A stretch of DNA of 64,000 nt from Ianthella basta (GCA_964019415.1 OZ025871.1:9936256-10000255); one strand, 5' to 3'; counted from the first letter of the stretch, positions 36,201 to 51,200 are shown. Notes: generated from the letters alone by a model not told the origin. Numbers and translations: made by a program.

Positions 36201-39200
36201 AGGTTGCCAAGTATGCCGCCGTGAATAGAGTATCCACAACCATACGTCATTTCAAGACGAAGAATTTTCCCTAATCACACTGAAGGAGAGTACTGTGAGA
36301 GGCTGAAAGAAGCTTTATTGGCAAGAGCTCGGTAGCAGAAAAAGAGATGACAAGCCAATACAGCAACTGCCTCTGAAGCAAGTAGGTCACCCATTGTTAT
36401 TGGGACGAGATGTAGAAAAGAGTAATTCATCAAACTAGGCAATCAGGTCGTATTATCAATAGTTCTATTGTTATCGAAATTATAACTGGGATCCTCCATA
36501 GCACAGACAGCAGCCTGCTGTTAGAAAATGGTGGTCCCATAAACGTAGACAAAGAAGTTGCTCGCCGCTTGTTGTGCAGGATGCACTTGACAATGTGAAA
36601 AGAAGAGGAACAACCAAGGCCAAAGGCAAGCCGCCTGACTTTCAGGCACTGAAATCACAATTCCTAGATAACATCAGGACTGTCGTCATGTTTGAAGGCA
36701 TCCCTGCACGGCTTATTCTGAACTGGTATCACACAGGGATTAACTATGCCCCTTCATCATCATGGACAATGGAGATAATAGAATCCCAGAAGATTCCAAT
36801 CGCAGCCATTTGACGGCAGTTTTTGCCTGCTCACTTGCATGTGATTTTCTACCACTCCAATTGATTGACAGTGGAAAGACCCCAGCTTGTCTTCCGAAAG
36901 CAACATTTATACCAGATTGGCATATTACATACACTCACAATCATTGGGTGAATGAGGCCAGTATGACGGATTATGCACAGGATGTACTTTTTCCCATACC
37001 TGAAAGCAACCAAGAAGCAATTGAGGGTGCCAAGCAACACCCAGGCCATGGCACTATTTGATCAGTTCAGAGGACAACTGACGGATTCGTTTATGAGTTG
37101 CCTGGCTGCAAACAACATCATCATTGTCTAAGTTCCACCAAACTGCACAGGAAACCTGCAACCACTGGACCTCAGCGTTAATAAAGCTGTCAAAGTTTCC
37201 CTCAAACAGAAGTTTCAATCATGGTATGCAGACAATATTCAGAAGCATCTCAAGGATAATCCTAATGAAGACATCAAACCTGTGGACATCCAGCTTGCCA
37301 TCAAGAAGTCACTGAGTGCCAAGTGGATCGTTGCTACAGTTCAGGAAATTGGAAAGCGGAAAGAATTCAACACAAATGGCTTCCATGAAGCAGGCATGAT
37401 AGATGCCGTGAAAGACTTGCTTTAATAATTGTGTAACAGCAATGAGCACAGCAGTAGAGCTCTATATTATGTTTGCATGAGATAATACTATATATATAGA
37501 TTACAAACTAAACATTTACCTAGTGCATTGAGTTAATAATAAAATCGCAGAGAGTAAACATATGTGCATGCTACTATGGAAACACTTCAAATTACTTGTT
37601 CACAAAGCATTTGAATAGATGTGAACACATCTTGGCCTGACAGTATTTCCTGGTGCTGGGGTCTTCTCCAAATGCGAATGATGTAGCAGATGCGATTGCA
37701 AATAAGCCACAGTCTATAGCACCGACTTGATTCTGGCTCTTCATCAGACGAATGTTCAGCATGTTGCAGTGAAAATTGGTTTGTATACTTTTAGCTGTTG
37801 CTTGGTCTACAGATGAATATACGGAATTATATACATGAACAAGTTTTCCCTTGTTCTTCGCAAATGCAACAATTCAATACCTCTTTTGATGTGTAGGAGC
37901 TGCAGGGCACTGATTGTCGGCTGATAATGTGGTTTGTCATTAAGTAGAGTTGATCGCAAACCATTCAGATGTGGAAATTGCCATTTGAGGAGCCTTTGGG
38001 CAAAATTGATGTGGTGGTCTATCAAACACATGCCACTCTCAATAATTATAAGCAGTTGATCATTCATTGTCAGAATGCTATTAAATCTAAGCCAAAGTGC
38101 TGCATCATTAGAGAATGGCTCATCATCATCCTCCATTACCTTCACCACAAAGTGCTTGCCTTTCTGTTCAAGAGCTTCTGGCTTCAGCTGGCCCTCTTGT
38201 AGGCTTTCACTGAAACTCATAGGTTGAACACTACTATCTAATATTCTCCTCTTCCAGTCTCATCTTCTGCAACATCTGCTTCACTGCCTGTTCCTGATTC
38301 TTCGAGCCCAATCTTGTCGTCAGCTGTTTAGGCTATCGGGGTTACCATAGTAATGCAAATGTAAAACCTTTTGTACATTTTGCCTTGAAGAAGCATATAA
38401 TAAAGATTGATGCACTACCTCTGAGCCAATTTCAAATGAGAGACTTTTGCATCATCCTATATAGTATACTACTTCAGCATGTGAAAAGTCTTGGTGAAAC
38501 ACACTATACGTACACATTATTACCTAAAGTGCAGCAAGAGAATTCATTCATTTACATACATATTTCCATAGACTTACCAAGACTGAAGATCTCCCACAAG
38601 CAGATGCCATAAGCCCACCTACATGGCCAATAACAAAAATGGTTAGCTATGCATAGCTAGCTATATCATCAATAAAGATGATAGCAGAGGCAGCATGCTG
38701 ATCATGCTACTGTGGTTGTATTATATAATACTTGAATTAAGACTCACACATCTGATTTTTCACTAAATTCTCCCTTGAGGAATGTTTCTGGTGGCATCCA
38801 GCGAATTGGAAGTCTAGTCTTTCCAGTCGAAACATACTCCAAAGTTTCCTTTGCCAGCCCAAAGTCACTTATCTTTAGCAAATCATTGTCCCCCACTAAG
38901 ATGTTGCGGCAGGCAAGGTCACGATGGATGACTCCTTTAGATAGCAGGTACTCCTAACAATTGGCAAAAACATATGATATGTAAATTAAGATGGTCTATG
39001 TACCATGGTGACACGAATGAAAGATAACATTCGGAACTACACATGGTAAGGAAAGAAGGGAAGGGAAAAATGGCAGTGAACTGGACCAGCACTGGCAACC
39101 TCCAGATCTTTAGCCGACCCTTCAGCAGCCGAGTCACTGGTCTCCGCCAACAGCCACTGATCCATTCCCTCCTTATATACTGATATGGGCGGGCTCTATA

Positions 39201-42200
39201 CAAAGCCTCCTTTGAAACACCCACACCGGGCACTGACTAATCAGTGCCACTCGGAAATGCTAATTAAGATGGTCTATGTACCATGGTGACATGAATGAAA
39301 GATAAGGTTCAGAACATGATAAGGATAAGAAGGGGGGGAGAGAAAATGGCAGTGAACCAGACCAGCACTGGCAACCTCCAGATCTTTAGTCGACTCATTA
39401 GCAGCCGGGTCACTGGTCACCACCAACAGCCACTGATCGATTCCCTCCTTATATACCGATGTGGGTGGGCTCTATCCAGAGCCTCCTTTGAAACTCCCAC
39501 ACCGGGCACTGACTGATCAGTGATCACTAGGAAATGCTAATTAAGATGGTCTATGTACCATGGTGACACGAATGAAAGATAACGTTCAGAACTACACATG
39601 ATGAGGAAAGAACGGGGAAGGGAAAAATGGCAGTGAACCGGACCAGCACTGGCAACCTCCAGATCTTTAGCCGACCCTTTAGCAGCCGGATTAGTCAGTG
39701 CCCGGTGTGGGAGTTTCAAAGGAGGCTCTGGATAGAGCCCACCCACATCGGTATATAAGGAGGGAATTGATCAGTGGCTGTTGGCGATGACCAGTGACCT
39801 GGCTGCTAGAGGGTCAGCTAAAGATTTGGAGGGTGCCGGTGCTGGTCCGGATCACTGCCATTTTTCCCTTCCCCCTTTCTTTCCTTACCATGTCTAGTTC
39901 CAAACGTTATCTTTCATATGATATGTAATGCAAAATGAAAAGTACAACAATGATTGACCTTGAAATGAAGATCCATAATATTATTGCAAACATTATACCT
40001 CACCATTCCACTAGCAATTTGCCAGCCAAAGCAAGTTAAGCTCTTGAGGCACTGATTAATGTCAGATACTTGCGTCTAAATGGTGGGAGTAAGCAGAGGT
40101 TCCATCAGTAGCAGTATATTAGCTGAACATTCTTTGAATGACAATTTCTCATGAGTAAAATGCTATGCTTTGCATGCATGTCATATAAGTGAGACATTGT
40201 CTGCAAATTCTGCATAAGTTGTATTAATTTGAAATAGTTTCCTTTGCCAAGAAAACCATGTTTTCTCAAATTTATATCACCTATTTGTACATGATTTCCT
40301 TGGTATTGATATATGAATTATACAGTGGTTTGCTACCAAACTTTCTTAGAGGCACCACGCTATGCCTTAGAGCGTCACCAGGGGAGAGGTGTTCGAAATC
40401 AAGCTAACCTTGCAGTGTACCAAGAGGGAAATGTTTGGGCGCACTTGTGTACCAAACTCCTCCGACGGCAGCTAGTGGATTGCTACCAAACTTTCCCAAT
40501 CATCTCATCTGTTGCTGCTACACGTCAAGATCACCATCACTTTTGAAAATAGTCCTGTTCTGAGCAGCGCGATGATGGTTCTTCACTAACCCCACATGGC
40601 GGCCATTGTTGTCAGAGGCAGTTGCCAAGTTGCCATAGAGAAGTCGACAGAACTTTGTCCCAATGTTTTCTCATGCAGCTGTGAATGAATTGCCACCAAA
40701 TGTCCTTAGTACTACGACACTGTGCTGTAGGGTATACTGAATAGTTGGCATTCTCCAACAGCCAACAGCTGAAGAAGAAACGGTGAAATAGTATATTAGG
40801 ACATATTTCACCCGCCAACCTCCTTTGCATGGGAACGATTCGACATCCAACTTTCAGAGGCCCAGGGACACTGCACTATTGCAATGAGCATCGCAGGGAT
40901 GGGAAACAGGCAAACGAGACCAAATTTATAGGGCTTGCCAAAGGTGGGGGCCTTGTGAGATAGTATTACATAATTATAGTTGCTAGTGCTAAGATAAGTC
41001 GCCGATCAAAACATTACTACCAATGCAGAAAAGAGACAATTTTAAACTTCAGTATCCCTTACTTCGGCAGTTACCTTCTTTGCTGTGAGGTAGTCCTTCA
41101 GGGTCCCATGGGGAACAAATTGCATGATGAGCATCACTGGGAGGGTGGTGGTGACACAGCCAATCATCTTCAAGACATGAGGGTTTTTGCCATCAGAAAC
41201 TTTCTTCATCACATTTATCTCATCCATAAATAGTTTTCTCTCATTGTCATCACTGCTGAAACCTGAAACGGGATATATGCTAAGTATGATTTTCAGCATG
41301 TGTTTCTGAGCAGGTTTACTCACTTCGAAGCATTTTCACTGCAACAGTCAAGTGTGACTTCCCTTCAAATTCCATTTCTTGCTTGTGTGCATAGATCCTG
41401 GGTGACATGGCCGTCACTGAGAGCTTTCCTTTGAACACAGCTCCATAGTTCCCTTGACCTAACTGGCCTCCAATTTTAATTTCACTTCTGGAAAGCTCCC
41501 AAGCATCTCCATTGGCATAAGTTGAGAAATGCACTGCCTGTGTTCAAATAGCGAATGGCATTGGAAGCTTGTAATAAGATGTGTAGTTTATATATGAATG
41601 TGCTTATATTATGAATTCATCAAATGTAATAATTATGTGAGTGGATTTGAGATAACGACCCACTTTGTTCAGATTATTGATTTTGAGTTTATGACACTGT
41701 GTTAAAGCCAAGTGGTTGAGCTCTCTATTGCCCTCTGTTGCACTTCGATAGCTGCTTCAGTTCCTAAAATATGCTTGCCTAAAATACACAACTCTGCTAG
41801 GTATTTGGCCAGAAAAAGGCGTTAAACATGGACTTCTGGTCACAGCACTAAATTAATGGCGGACAAGTTGGGTTGGCCACAGTGGAAGCAAATATGACAT
41901 GTCCTTGGCACGGGAAGGTCTACACGCTCATCGGGCATGCTGGAGTGCAGTACGTATGTTGACTTCGAACGAAGGCCTGGTTGTCTCAAATAACGTGTGT
42001 AGCTTTAACGCTTTCGTGACATGTTTGCATACGTTGTGCCGGACAGCCACCGTCGTCTTAATTTGCAGTCTTTGTTTGAGCTTCAGAGAACTATAGGATT
42101 CAAACATGGCCACAAGATTGGGACTTTACTATAGATATGAATGATGCCATAATCTGTTTTGCGGTGACATATCATCCGTTTGTCCCATAGCTATTGTTTA

Positions 42201-45200
42201 CATTTTGTGCGAAGTAGGTCGATTTCTCAAATCTGCTCACATAATATTATTATAATATGGTATACTCTGGCAGGTTAGCTTCTTTAAAATTAATTTACTT
42301 ATAATATTATTGTAGTGCAAAACTTAATGCAAAAATTAGAACTGATGAATGCATGTGGGACATGGCATAATGTAAACAATGCGGTGTTTGGCCTCTGCAT
42401 GTATTCCCTCCCTTTGCATCAGTCGGTACCCCTATACATTCTTGCGCTATAATTGTATCCATAGAAACAGTGAATAATCGTTCTCCATTCCGAGATATTG
42501 TGTCATTAGTGACTACAGTATAATAGCACAAATCGCTGGGTTGGCAAGTGAGGGAGAGAAAGAATCAAAAACGAAGGGAATGAGCCGATACACAATGAAA
42601 TACTCTAACATTTCCTTGTGAGTGCTTTTTTAAACTTAATCTGCTGTAAACTTACATCAACACATCTAACTTCCCGCCCACCTCTAACAAGTTGTGCGTA
42701 TTATAACTCTTCACAGGAGCATCTGATCACAAACTCTCACATGGAAAAGTTGGATCTTTTTCTTGCTTTGAAATTGAACTTCGCTGTGAGCCAGTATCAC
42801 ATGCTCACTTGCCAGCCGACAATTTACTGACAAGACTTGTTGCCGGATTGCAAGAAACCATTGTCTGACATTGACTTTCCCGTGGCACCTTGCAAAATAT
42901 TGTAACACTTATGACTAGAGTTTCTGAAAATGACTGCACAGCCGTGAGCCATGCACATAATTTTATGTCTAGCATGTCACACACCGTCACATGTGTAAAC
43001 ATGGTAACATTAAAGAGTGTGATAAAACCGCACAGTTCCAGCTATTATAAACAAACTCTCCTAGCAGCTTCCATGTCCCACATGTGAATCTTATGCTCCT
43101 TCAATTCAACAATAATTGTACCTTCGTATTTTCCTGTACACTTTCATAGTAGTGTGCTGATGGAACCATCCTGCAGTATTAAGAATTTATATACAAATAA
43201 CAGAAGAATCATAAGTGTATGGTTATATCAATATATACCAAGGCCACGGAAACCTTGAGCAAATAGTCCTGAGAGAACATTACTTCCTGGCATGTTACAT
43301 TATATTAAATATATGCCACACTTTCAGGGGATGTATTGGGGACAAATCCCCTTTAAGTGTACTTGTGGTGTATATATATATTATGAACACAACAGCACTG
43401 CTCTCATTTTAATAGGGCAGTTTGTATGCCTTGTTAGTACTAACGAGCTAACTATAGAGTGGATCCAAAGAAATGCATCAAAAATGAATCAGTTGTAGTA
43501 GTATACTCACAACTCTGACAGAATGTTCCCTACATATAGAAGAGAGCTAAGAATATCCTTATAAATGACTGCTGAATGTTGCATCATGTGCTAATCGACT
43601 TGTGCATGTAGTGCATACAACATTCATACCCAGTGTACATGTGAATGCACTACCTCTCTGTCTTCTGTCTTCTACTTTTTTTGGTTCTGAACCAAATGCA
43701 GACTGCAATAAACACACAGGCTCCACCAGCAGGCAGAAACAGAACAACCACAACTGCCATGATGGTAGGACTGTTGGCTTGTACCATTTTACTAGGTGGA
43801 ATGACGTTCTCTGCATGCGTGGATTTCAAAGTACAGAATACGTGCATGAGGAATTTGTCTAGAATGTAGTAAGATGCTTATATACATACAGTCAATGAAT
43901 GCCAGACTTTGAATGCAACTTATATACCTGCCTCAATGTTTTCCACAAACACCATCAACTGACTCCGGTTGGACACCAAGTTGTAGTCTGAAGGGGCCAA
44001 CTGCAATGCTAGAAAGCTCTCTTCTCCCACCATGGAAGACGGCAGACCAGTGACATTTATAGTACAAGTGACTTCAGTATCATTTGTCAATAAGAAACAG
44101 CAATGCTCTTGTGCTAGTTGGAAACCTATAGTGATGTACAAATATGCAGAAAATTAGAATTAATGGTATAGCTACCCATGTACGTACATCATGAAAACAT
44201 CTAAAGTCATATAATTAGGTACACACTAAAATTATGTAGAAAGGTTTGGAGAGTATCTTGCAATATTGCAACCTATATGAAGCACTTCAGTTCTTATATA
44301 ATGTACAGTAGAAAACAGTGACAACGTATATTTGGTATTTAGTGTCAACATTCTGTCTAAGGTGCCATGTGCCCAAGATTATGATGTATTTCCATGTGCT
44401 ATACGTGTGTGCATGAAGAGACAATCTGGTGCTCCCAATTCAAATTGAGCTATGCTTGCACTAAGATTGATTTGAGTAATTTCTTTACAAACAATTCTTA
44501 TTCATTTTTTCATTGGCATAATGCAGTGCTATGCATGTCAGTGATTGATAATCAACATAATAATGTGATACACATGCATACCAATTTGCATACACAAGTA
44601 TACATTCCATGCTGCATTGCAATGACACCTGACACCATGTACAACACTGCCTAATTATGGGACAGTTGATTGCAAACAAGTGCTTTGATGTTCACTACTA
44701 TCCCAGCTTCTTATGACGTCATAATACATCATTATTAATATCATAAATAACACATTATTACGCACATAATTAATCGCAACAAAAACGTTTCAGACTGTGC
44801 TCCATTTGTGAACATCGCAAATATTATTGATTGGAAAAATGTTGTGTCACAATGTTCAACATTGTAACAGTGCAACATACAGTATCAGAGCAATACATTG
44901 CAAACATCTGACAAGGAATATATATCAATGCAGCTATATCTTATATCTAATGCTTCTCTTATGTGTAAGGAGTCCAAGGATGTGCTCAAAGACTGTGTTA
45001 GGCAACTGTCTAAAATTTCATGAGTAAACATCAAATCATAATATAGTCACTATTAATTATTAGTTGCCTCATTGTCATGTGTAGTCTAGTCATACTCATT
45101 TCAACTTACTGTCATTGAGAAGTCTGAAATTTGCACAAGGACATTCCCCTTTGCAAAACATAGGGTCTGTCAGACTACTTCGCATAATAGTCACTTCCAG

Positions 45201-48200
45201 TTGTACTGATGATTCCTCCCCACTTACATTAACACTAGTTTCTGTTGCAGTCCAGTAGTATTCTGGGACTGCATAAATAAAGAGAAAATGCAGATACCAT
45301 GTTGCAATAAACAGTGCTATTACTAGTAGAGAACAAATGAAACAGGCATGCTGACATACTGTGTAACAAATTAAATATTCACCAAACAATTAATGTATGT
45401 CAAAGTGAAAAAAGGAGTAGCTATGCATTAATTATCTTTATGGACTGAATAAACATCTCATTGCCCTCACCATTGAAGACTGTAACCTCTTTCATTTGGG
45501 TGCAAGAAGAGTTGCCGAATTCTTCCTGACTGAGTGTTACCAATCCTAGGACTGTACTGGTTGGCATGTCCACATTTTTACGTCCAATGTCAATGACACA
45601 TTGTTTTACTGTTTGCATTGGTTGAAATTGGCAGCTTGAGTTTAAAGCTGTATATATATATACACACAATAGACAAAACAAATTTGAATTATCTTAACCT
45701 GTACATATGTACTATAATTATAGAATATACTCCGTTGCCGGGGCAACAGCCAGGATATAACTGCAATAAGAAGTCATTTTGGGGGTAAAACTGCAATAAG
45801 AAACTATATACTGCACAGGGCGATTAAATCCTGTTATCACTGCTCAAATATAGAAGTTGTTATTGATGACAACTAAAGCATCAAATCACATCAAAGCACA
45901 TACGTACAAATGCAGCGACTTACAGTCAGCTTCAACCGTGCGTGGCTTTGGGAGAGTCCGCAAAGCACTGAAAAAGAGAATACTTCCCTCCATCATACTG
46001 CGATTAATGCACGCAAGCCAACAAATACAGCGCTCCGTAGCCGAGCTAGATAAACCATGTACGTGACCAGCAAAGTGCACAAATGAGAAACAGCAAGCTC
46101 TTGCACTAATTCATAAGTAAGGGCACTCAAAATCACTGCAGCAGTCGGAACGCACTGTTTCATGGAGAACAGAAAGTCAAGCAGCGAGTGCAAAGAACTC
46201 TCAAAGGCCAAGAACGTCGCAAGAAGCCTCAATCACTTCACTGGTCCCTTAGAGTGTTGCTTCAGTGGCTTTACGTAAGGCAAAACTTCATTGCACTCGC
46301 GAATTCAACAAAACTTGGCAGCTGCTCTTCAGAGGGAGGATATATCACTTATACCACAGCGCTTCAGTGTATATGGACTTTTGATACACTCGCCCTCGTG
46401 CACCTAAAATCCATATACACCTCAGTGCCATGGGCACCGTGGTATAACTAATATATATATAATATTATAATTATTATTAGTTATACTTGAACTGATTATC
46501 ACAGTTACTTACACACAAGTGTTTCACTGTTTTTGAATGCAAGGTTCAGAGTAATAGAAGCTGCATCACAAGCAGGACTGCTCCGGGTTATGTTCACAAT
46601 CACATCTAAAAAGCTTGCAACTGTCACTTCAACATCCTCTTCACCAAAGCAGAACTCTTCTTGTACATCTAATTAATGTAAAGTCATGCAAGTGATGCAC
46701 ATATGCCAGACATTTCAATGCATGTACACACCAATACAATTTGAGTGTTTTTGAATGAGGGTTTGTGCGTTCAACGGCAATGTGCTCAAACACAAGGCTG
46801 TATACAAAGACATATACAGCTTCAATGTTAATTATTGAAATTGTCCCATATATGTAATGCGCGAATATGTGTTAACAAATAATGGAATTATAATGGAACA
46901 TCACTATACCTTCATCTTTAATTGTGATAGAAGCAAAATGGCTTGAACCTAGTCTGAATCCTTCTCCAGGAACTGCAATAGATGCTGTGAATGTCTCGTC
47001 ACACTCTGGCACATCATCATTCACCAGTGGAATATTCACACTTGCAGCAACTGATCCACTTGGGAAATTCACCAAATAAATGCCACATTGTATGTCATCC
47101 ACACCTATAAGGACATATGCAGTCTAACATTAATAAATGTCATCACCAACTAAATTGAAGATCTGTCAAGCCATGCTTTTTATGTAACTATAGATTAACC
47201 GATTGGGAGATGGTTTAGCATTAATTGTATATAATAGTGATTCAAGTCTTCCATAGAGTAATGATCATTAGGCCAAGTAAATATACATATATATACTTGT
47301 TTATTGTCGGGCAGTGATCATCAGATAGGGGAGGGAGGTCTAATTGTAATTATATTTTTATATTGGTCAGTGCACGTCATGTGTAACCAGCTATGAACAT
47401 TACAGGCGGTTGGTATACGGAGGGGATGGTTGCTTGATTACAGTACCATCTATGGTGTGGCCAGTTAAGGGGTAACACGTGGTTAAGATGAGCTGTGGCA
47501 CTACATGTGGTCAGGGCCACCTGTGGTGCCAATTCAGAATTCTCACTAATAACAGGTACACATATAGGAGAACTTTATCCATTTATGGTTAGGGCTATAC
47601 AAACTATTCAGGCGGCTGGTATACAGAGGGGACAGACAGGCCTAGGAATGATATATAAACAAGTAATTATATTTGGCATTATGCATAATTATATGTAGTT
47701 CAGAGTATTAGCTTACAATGAGCAGTGTTGCTAACAATATTCATAGGGATGATGAATTCCTCATCACTGGCAGTACTTGCAATGACAGTCAAAGTGAGAT
47801 TTCCTTCTTCCTCCACTTTAACGTATTCTTCTTTCAACGAAACAGTAATCTCATTGTGAATGTAAACATTTGCATCTTGAAAATTTCCCAAGCTGATTAC
47901 AACATCATCTGATATGTGGGAAGGAGGTGACAGATGCACAATAAAGTGCTCTGTGCCTTCATTTGAGTTCAGGTCTTCAATGATGGGGATTTCTACCACT
48001 GCAGATGTCTGATTGGCTGGGAAGAGCCCAACATAGGAACCTCCTTTAAAGTCAAATCCAGCTGCAAAAGGGACACATGCAGGAGCAGCAATTGGCACCA
48101 TCATACACCAAAGATACAACATGACAGAAGTACAGTTGTGTATCCATCCTTCATGACTTCTGCACCGAAACACATACTCACCTGATGCATTTCCACTGCC

Positions 48201-51200
48201 ATACACAGTATCCACATGTACTGTATAGTTTGAATGTGGAATGGCTCTACTGGAGTTGAGAGTCAGACTGACACTTCCAAGCGACTCATATACAATGTAG
48301 TCTGACTTACTGAAGGTGCACAGTACTACAGCTGTGTCATGTATGACAACAGTAGTTGATATGTTTGCGTCAATGGACTCTGACTGTACCTCGGCATAAA
48401 AGTTCTCCTCGTCTTCATCCAACAGGTCAAGATGAATTAGAATCTCCATAGTTGCAGAATATGATCCTTTGTGAAACACTGCTGTGATGCTTTCATTTCC
48501 AGAAAGGGTGGCATAGTCACTTCCAACTATTATACACAATGTCACACATAATTATGCAGTTGATGGTGATCATCAAATGTGAGTGGATTTGAGAAAGGAC
48601 CAATAGCAATAGCAATAGCTAGGGCCAACACAATCGCGCAGGTGATAGTCAACACTATCGAATATCACCTGCATGATTGTTTTGGCTATCGCACAATTCG
48701 TGTCTGTGTCATAGTCTCTACCTTCTTGCCAAGTTTGAACACTGTACGCCTTCTCTGAAGCTCAAACAAATTAGGGCCGAAGAGTTATACAGTGGCCATT
48801 GTGCACCACATATACGGACTTGCTATGGAAGCGTATTGTGGATGTTCACAACAAAATATACAAAAAGAGTGGCAGTCCCAGGAAAATTGACCTGATATTC
48901 ATCAGGAAAGGGCTGGCGCAGAGCTGTGCTCACCTAAAGTAATGACTGTGTGTAGGGAGGCTATGCCAGTGCCGAGATGAATACTGTGCTTCAGCGATTG
49001 CCATACTAACTTGTCTGCCATTGTAATGGTTATCCGGATAGTATGCGGATCTTGTGTTGTAAATGGTACGTATCTCGGGAACAAGAGCAGCTATCGAAGT
49101 GAAACCAACTGCAACAAATAGCCCAATCTCTCTGCTATTATGCAAAATGTTTAACTCAAATTGGTAAAAATGTGTGAAGTGGGTCATTTTCTCTAATCCA
49201 CTCACAAATGTTGTCATGTGTTTCGATATGAATATGTAGCACATACAAGCATAGTATATACACATTCACTTAGTCGCCATTGCATAGCTAACATAAGATT
49301 CTTTGTAAAGAACACGTACTGAACTTGTCACTTTTGTCAGCCATCTAATTCCAGTGTCACCTACAGTTTCCCACCTGGCTGTAAAGATATATAAACTTGT
49401 CTACATACCAAATTGGTTATATATACTCTTTATTTCATCCACTGTTACCTTATGGCTGCTGCTATGTATTAAGATGTGAAACATGCTTTTAAGATAGTGC
49501 ACTGTTGTCCTGAGCAGTGCATACTTGGGTAGACCTCTGGCTTATGGATTATGACTGTACAGATTTGGAATGGAAGTAGCATTCTTGCATAGTATAACTC
49601 ATGAAGTTATCTAGTCAACGTACAGGTATGATTTCATATGACGTATAAAAGGCATCATAATGGTGGGTGCCAGGCCCTCGTAAGGGTTTCTGATTGATAT
49701 TTGCAACACAGCCACCCATGAGGTATTGAACAGATGCTGTAGTTGCTATTTTGGCATCAGAATTCCATGGGACCTACAATACTAAGAAGCTTAAAGTAGA
49801 GGGGCTATCCAGCACAGGTCCTAAAATAATACTGAAAAGCTTAGAACTAGTGGGACTATCTAGCACAGGCATGCACAATACCTGCACAACAAAATATGAT
49901 GCCCTGAGAGGTTACTATGTTCTCATTATGAAATATGCCTTTATATAAAGAAATAACACATTGTGAATCAATAAGATAACATTGTGTAATCAAAGTATGA
50001 ATATATGCTTACAATCTGTAAAATCAATACAGGCCTTCCCTTGCTGTCAAATCTTAAACTAGAGCTTACAATTAGAGCATGAGCTTAGCTTAGTTTTCTG
50101 TACAGATTGCATTAAATTTTTCAAGGTTTATTATAATAATGTCAATTGATTACTCTCTTAAACTGTATTTGCTTTAACCATAGATTATAACTTTTAAGGT
50201 CACATGCTTGTCAAAACAAATATTTGAGTTAATAACTCGTTAGGCGCTGGGGCGCCCCAGAACTTGAACTACTTGCTAGCAATTTTTCCATGTATGTATA
50301 GTAGTTCAGATAGTTGGGTGTGCAGCATTGCTGATGGACTGAAAGATACTCCTAGATGCAATAGACTGTTGGGTATGCAAGGGTTTCAAGTCTCCAGAGC
50401 AGCCAGTTAGCTATCCAATGAAAGTACCACTCCTAAACTGTCAAAATGCTTTACTGACTGCTTTTTATATACGTACCATTCTAAATGAGAATGTACATGC
50501 CACTTTGTGCCTGGAGGAGTATGCTGGCTACAAAGGCTACCTTATAGCTAAGTGGTAATGCCATGATTTTCTAGTCTCCGTCATAATTTTTCAATGGGCT
50601 GTTTGACCTCTGTTACATTTGGGGCTGTACCGCGGAGGAGAATTTTTAGGTAAGCTTCCACTACAATGCTATTATTATACCTGTTCTAGAAACACTTTTG
50701 CTTCTTTGGATACATGGAAAATACGAAGAAAGATGATTTTGAGCCTAGCTAACAGAGAGCGCTGAACGCAGTCATTTTACAAAGTCTGTTCGTGAGAAAT
50801 GGAGCTGTATCTTGCAGAGAGTCTCTTCTTAGGCTTTTCATTTGTATCATTCCAATAATAGCACATATTCATGATCACATTTCGTTCAATTAAAGACGTC
50901 AAAAAGCAATTAGAGCTGATTTTAAGCTTTGTAAAGAATGACGTGAGGGCTGCCATTTGCAATGACAGTAATCTATATATAATTTATTATAATACAAACA
51001 TGAAGACATACTAATACTTAAATATGAAAACAATATGGGATGTGGCTATAAATACTATAATACGTATACGTCATTGTGCTTGTGTTAATGGCAGTTCAGT
51101 TATAATACTGTTTTGTTCTATCTGGAGCACAAATTAACCCTTCAGTCGTGAATGACGAGTAAACTGGACATAAATTATGTAGTAACATAAATGCGAATGA

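Larger units (their letters stand above)
31680..38577 (-). other. RTK intron 15, 6.9 kb, packed with transposon remains
   Basis: Contents from left to right: a hammerhead-like core motif near 32172, a 20-base minisatellite at 32968-33072, repeat-family copy A (33506-34097), a foldback arm (35570-35664), a plus-strand DDE transposase pseudogene (36020-37425) and a minus-strand Ulp1-like protease pseudogene (37592-38220). The stretch 34100-35560 has no recognised feature apart from a CCCGGGC / GCCCTCGGGC hairpin near 34180. Confidence 0.7.

Noticed and set aside
37592-38220. Host SUMO protease gene
   Set aside because: The frame is broken, the catalytic His region is deleted, and the sequence pattern is that of transposon-carried Ulp1-like proteases.
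38984-39917. Direct repeats that might suggest a CRISPR array
   Set aside because: Units are about 277 bases, contiguous and with an inverted copy, in a eukaryotic intron; there are no spacers of regular length.
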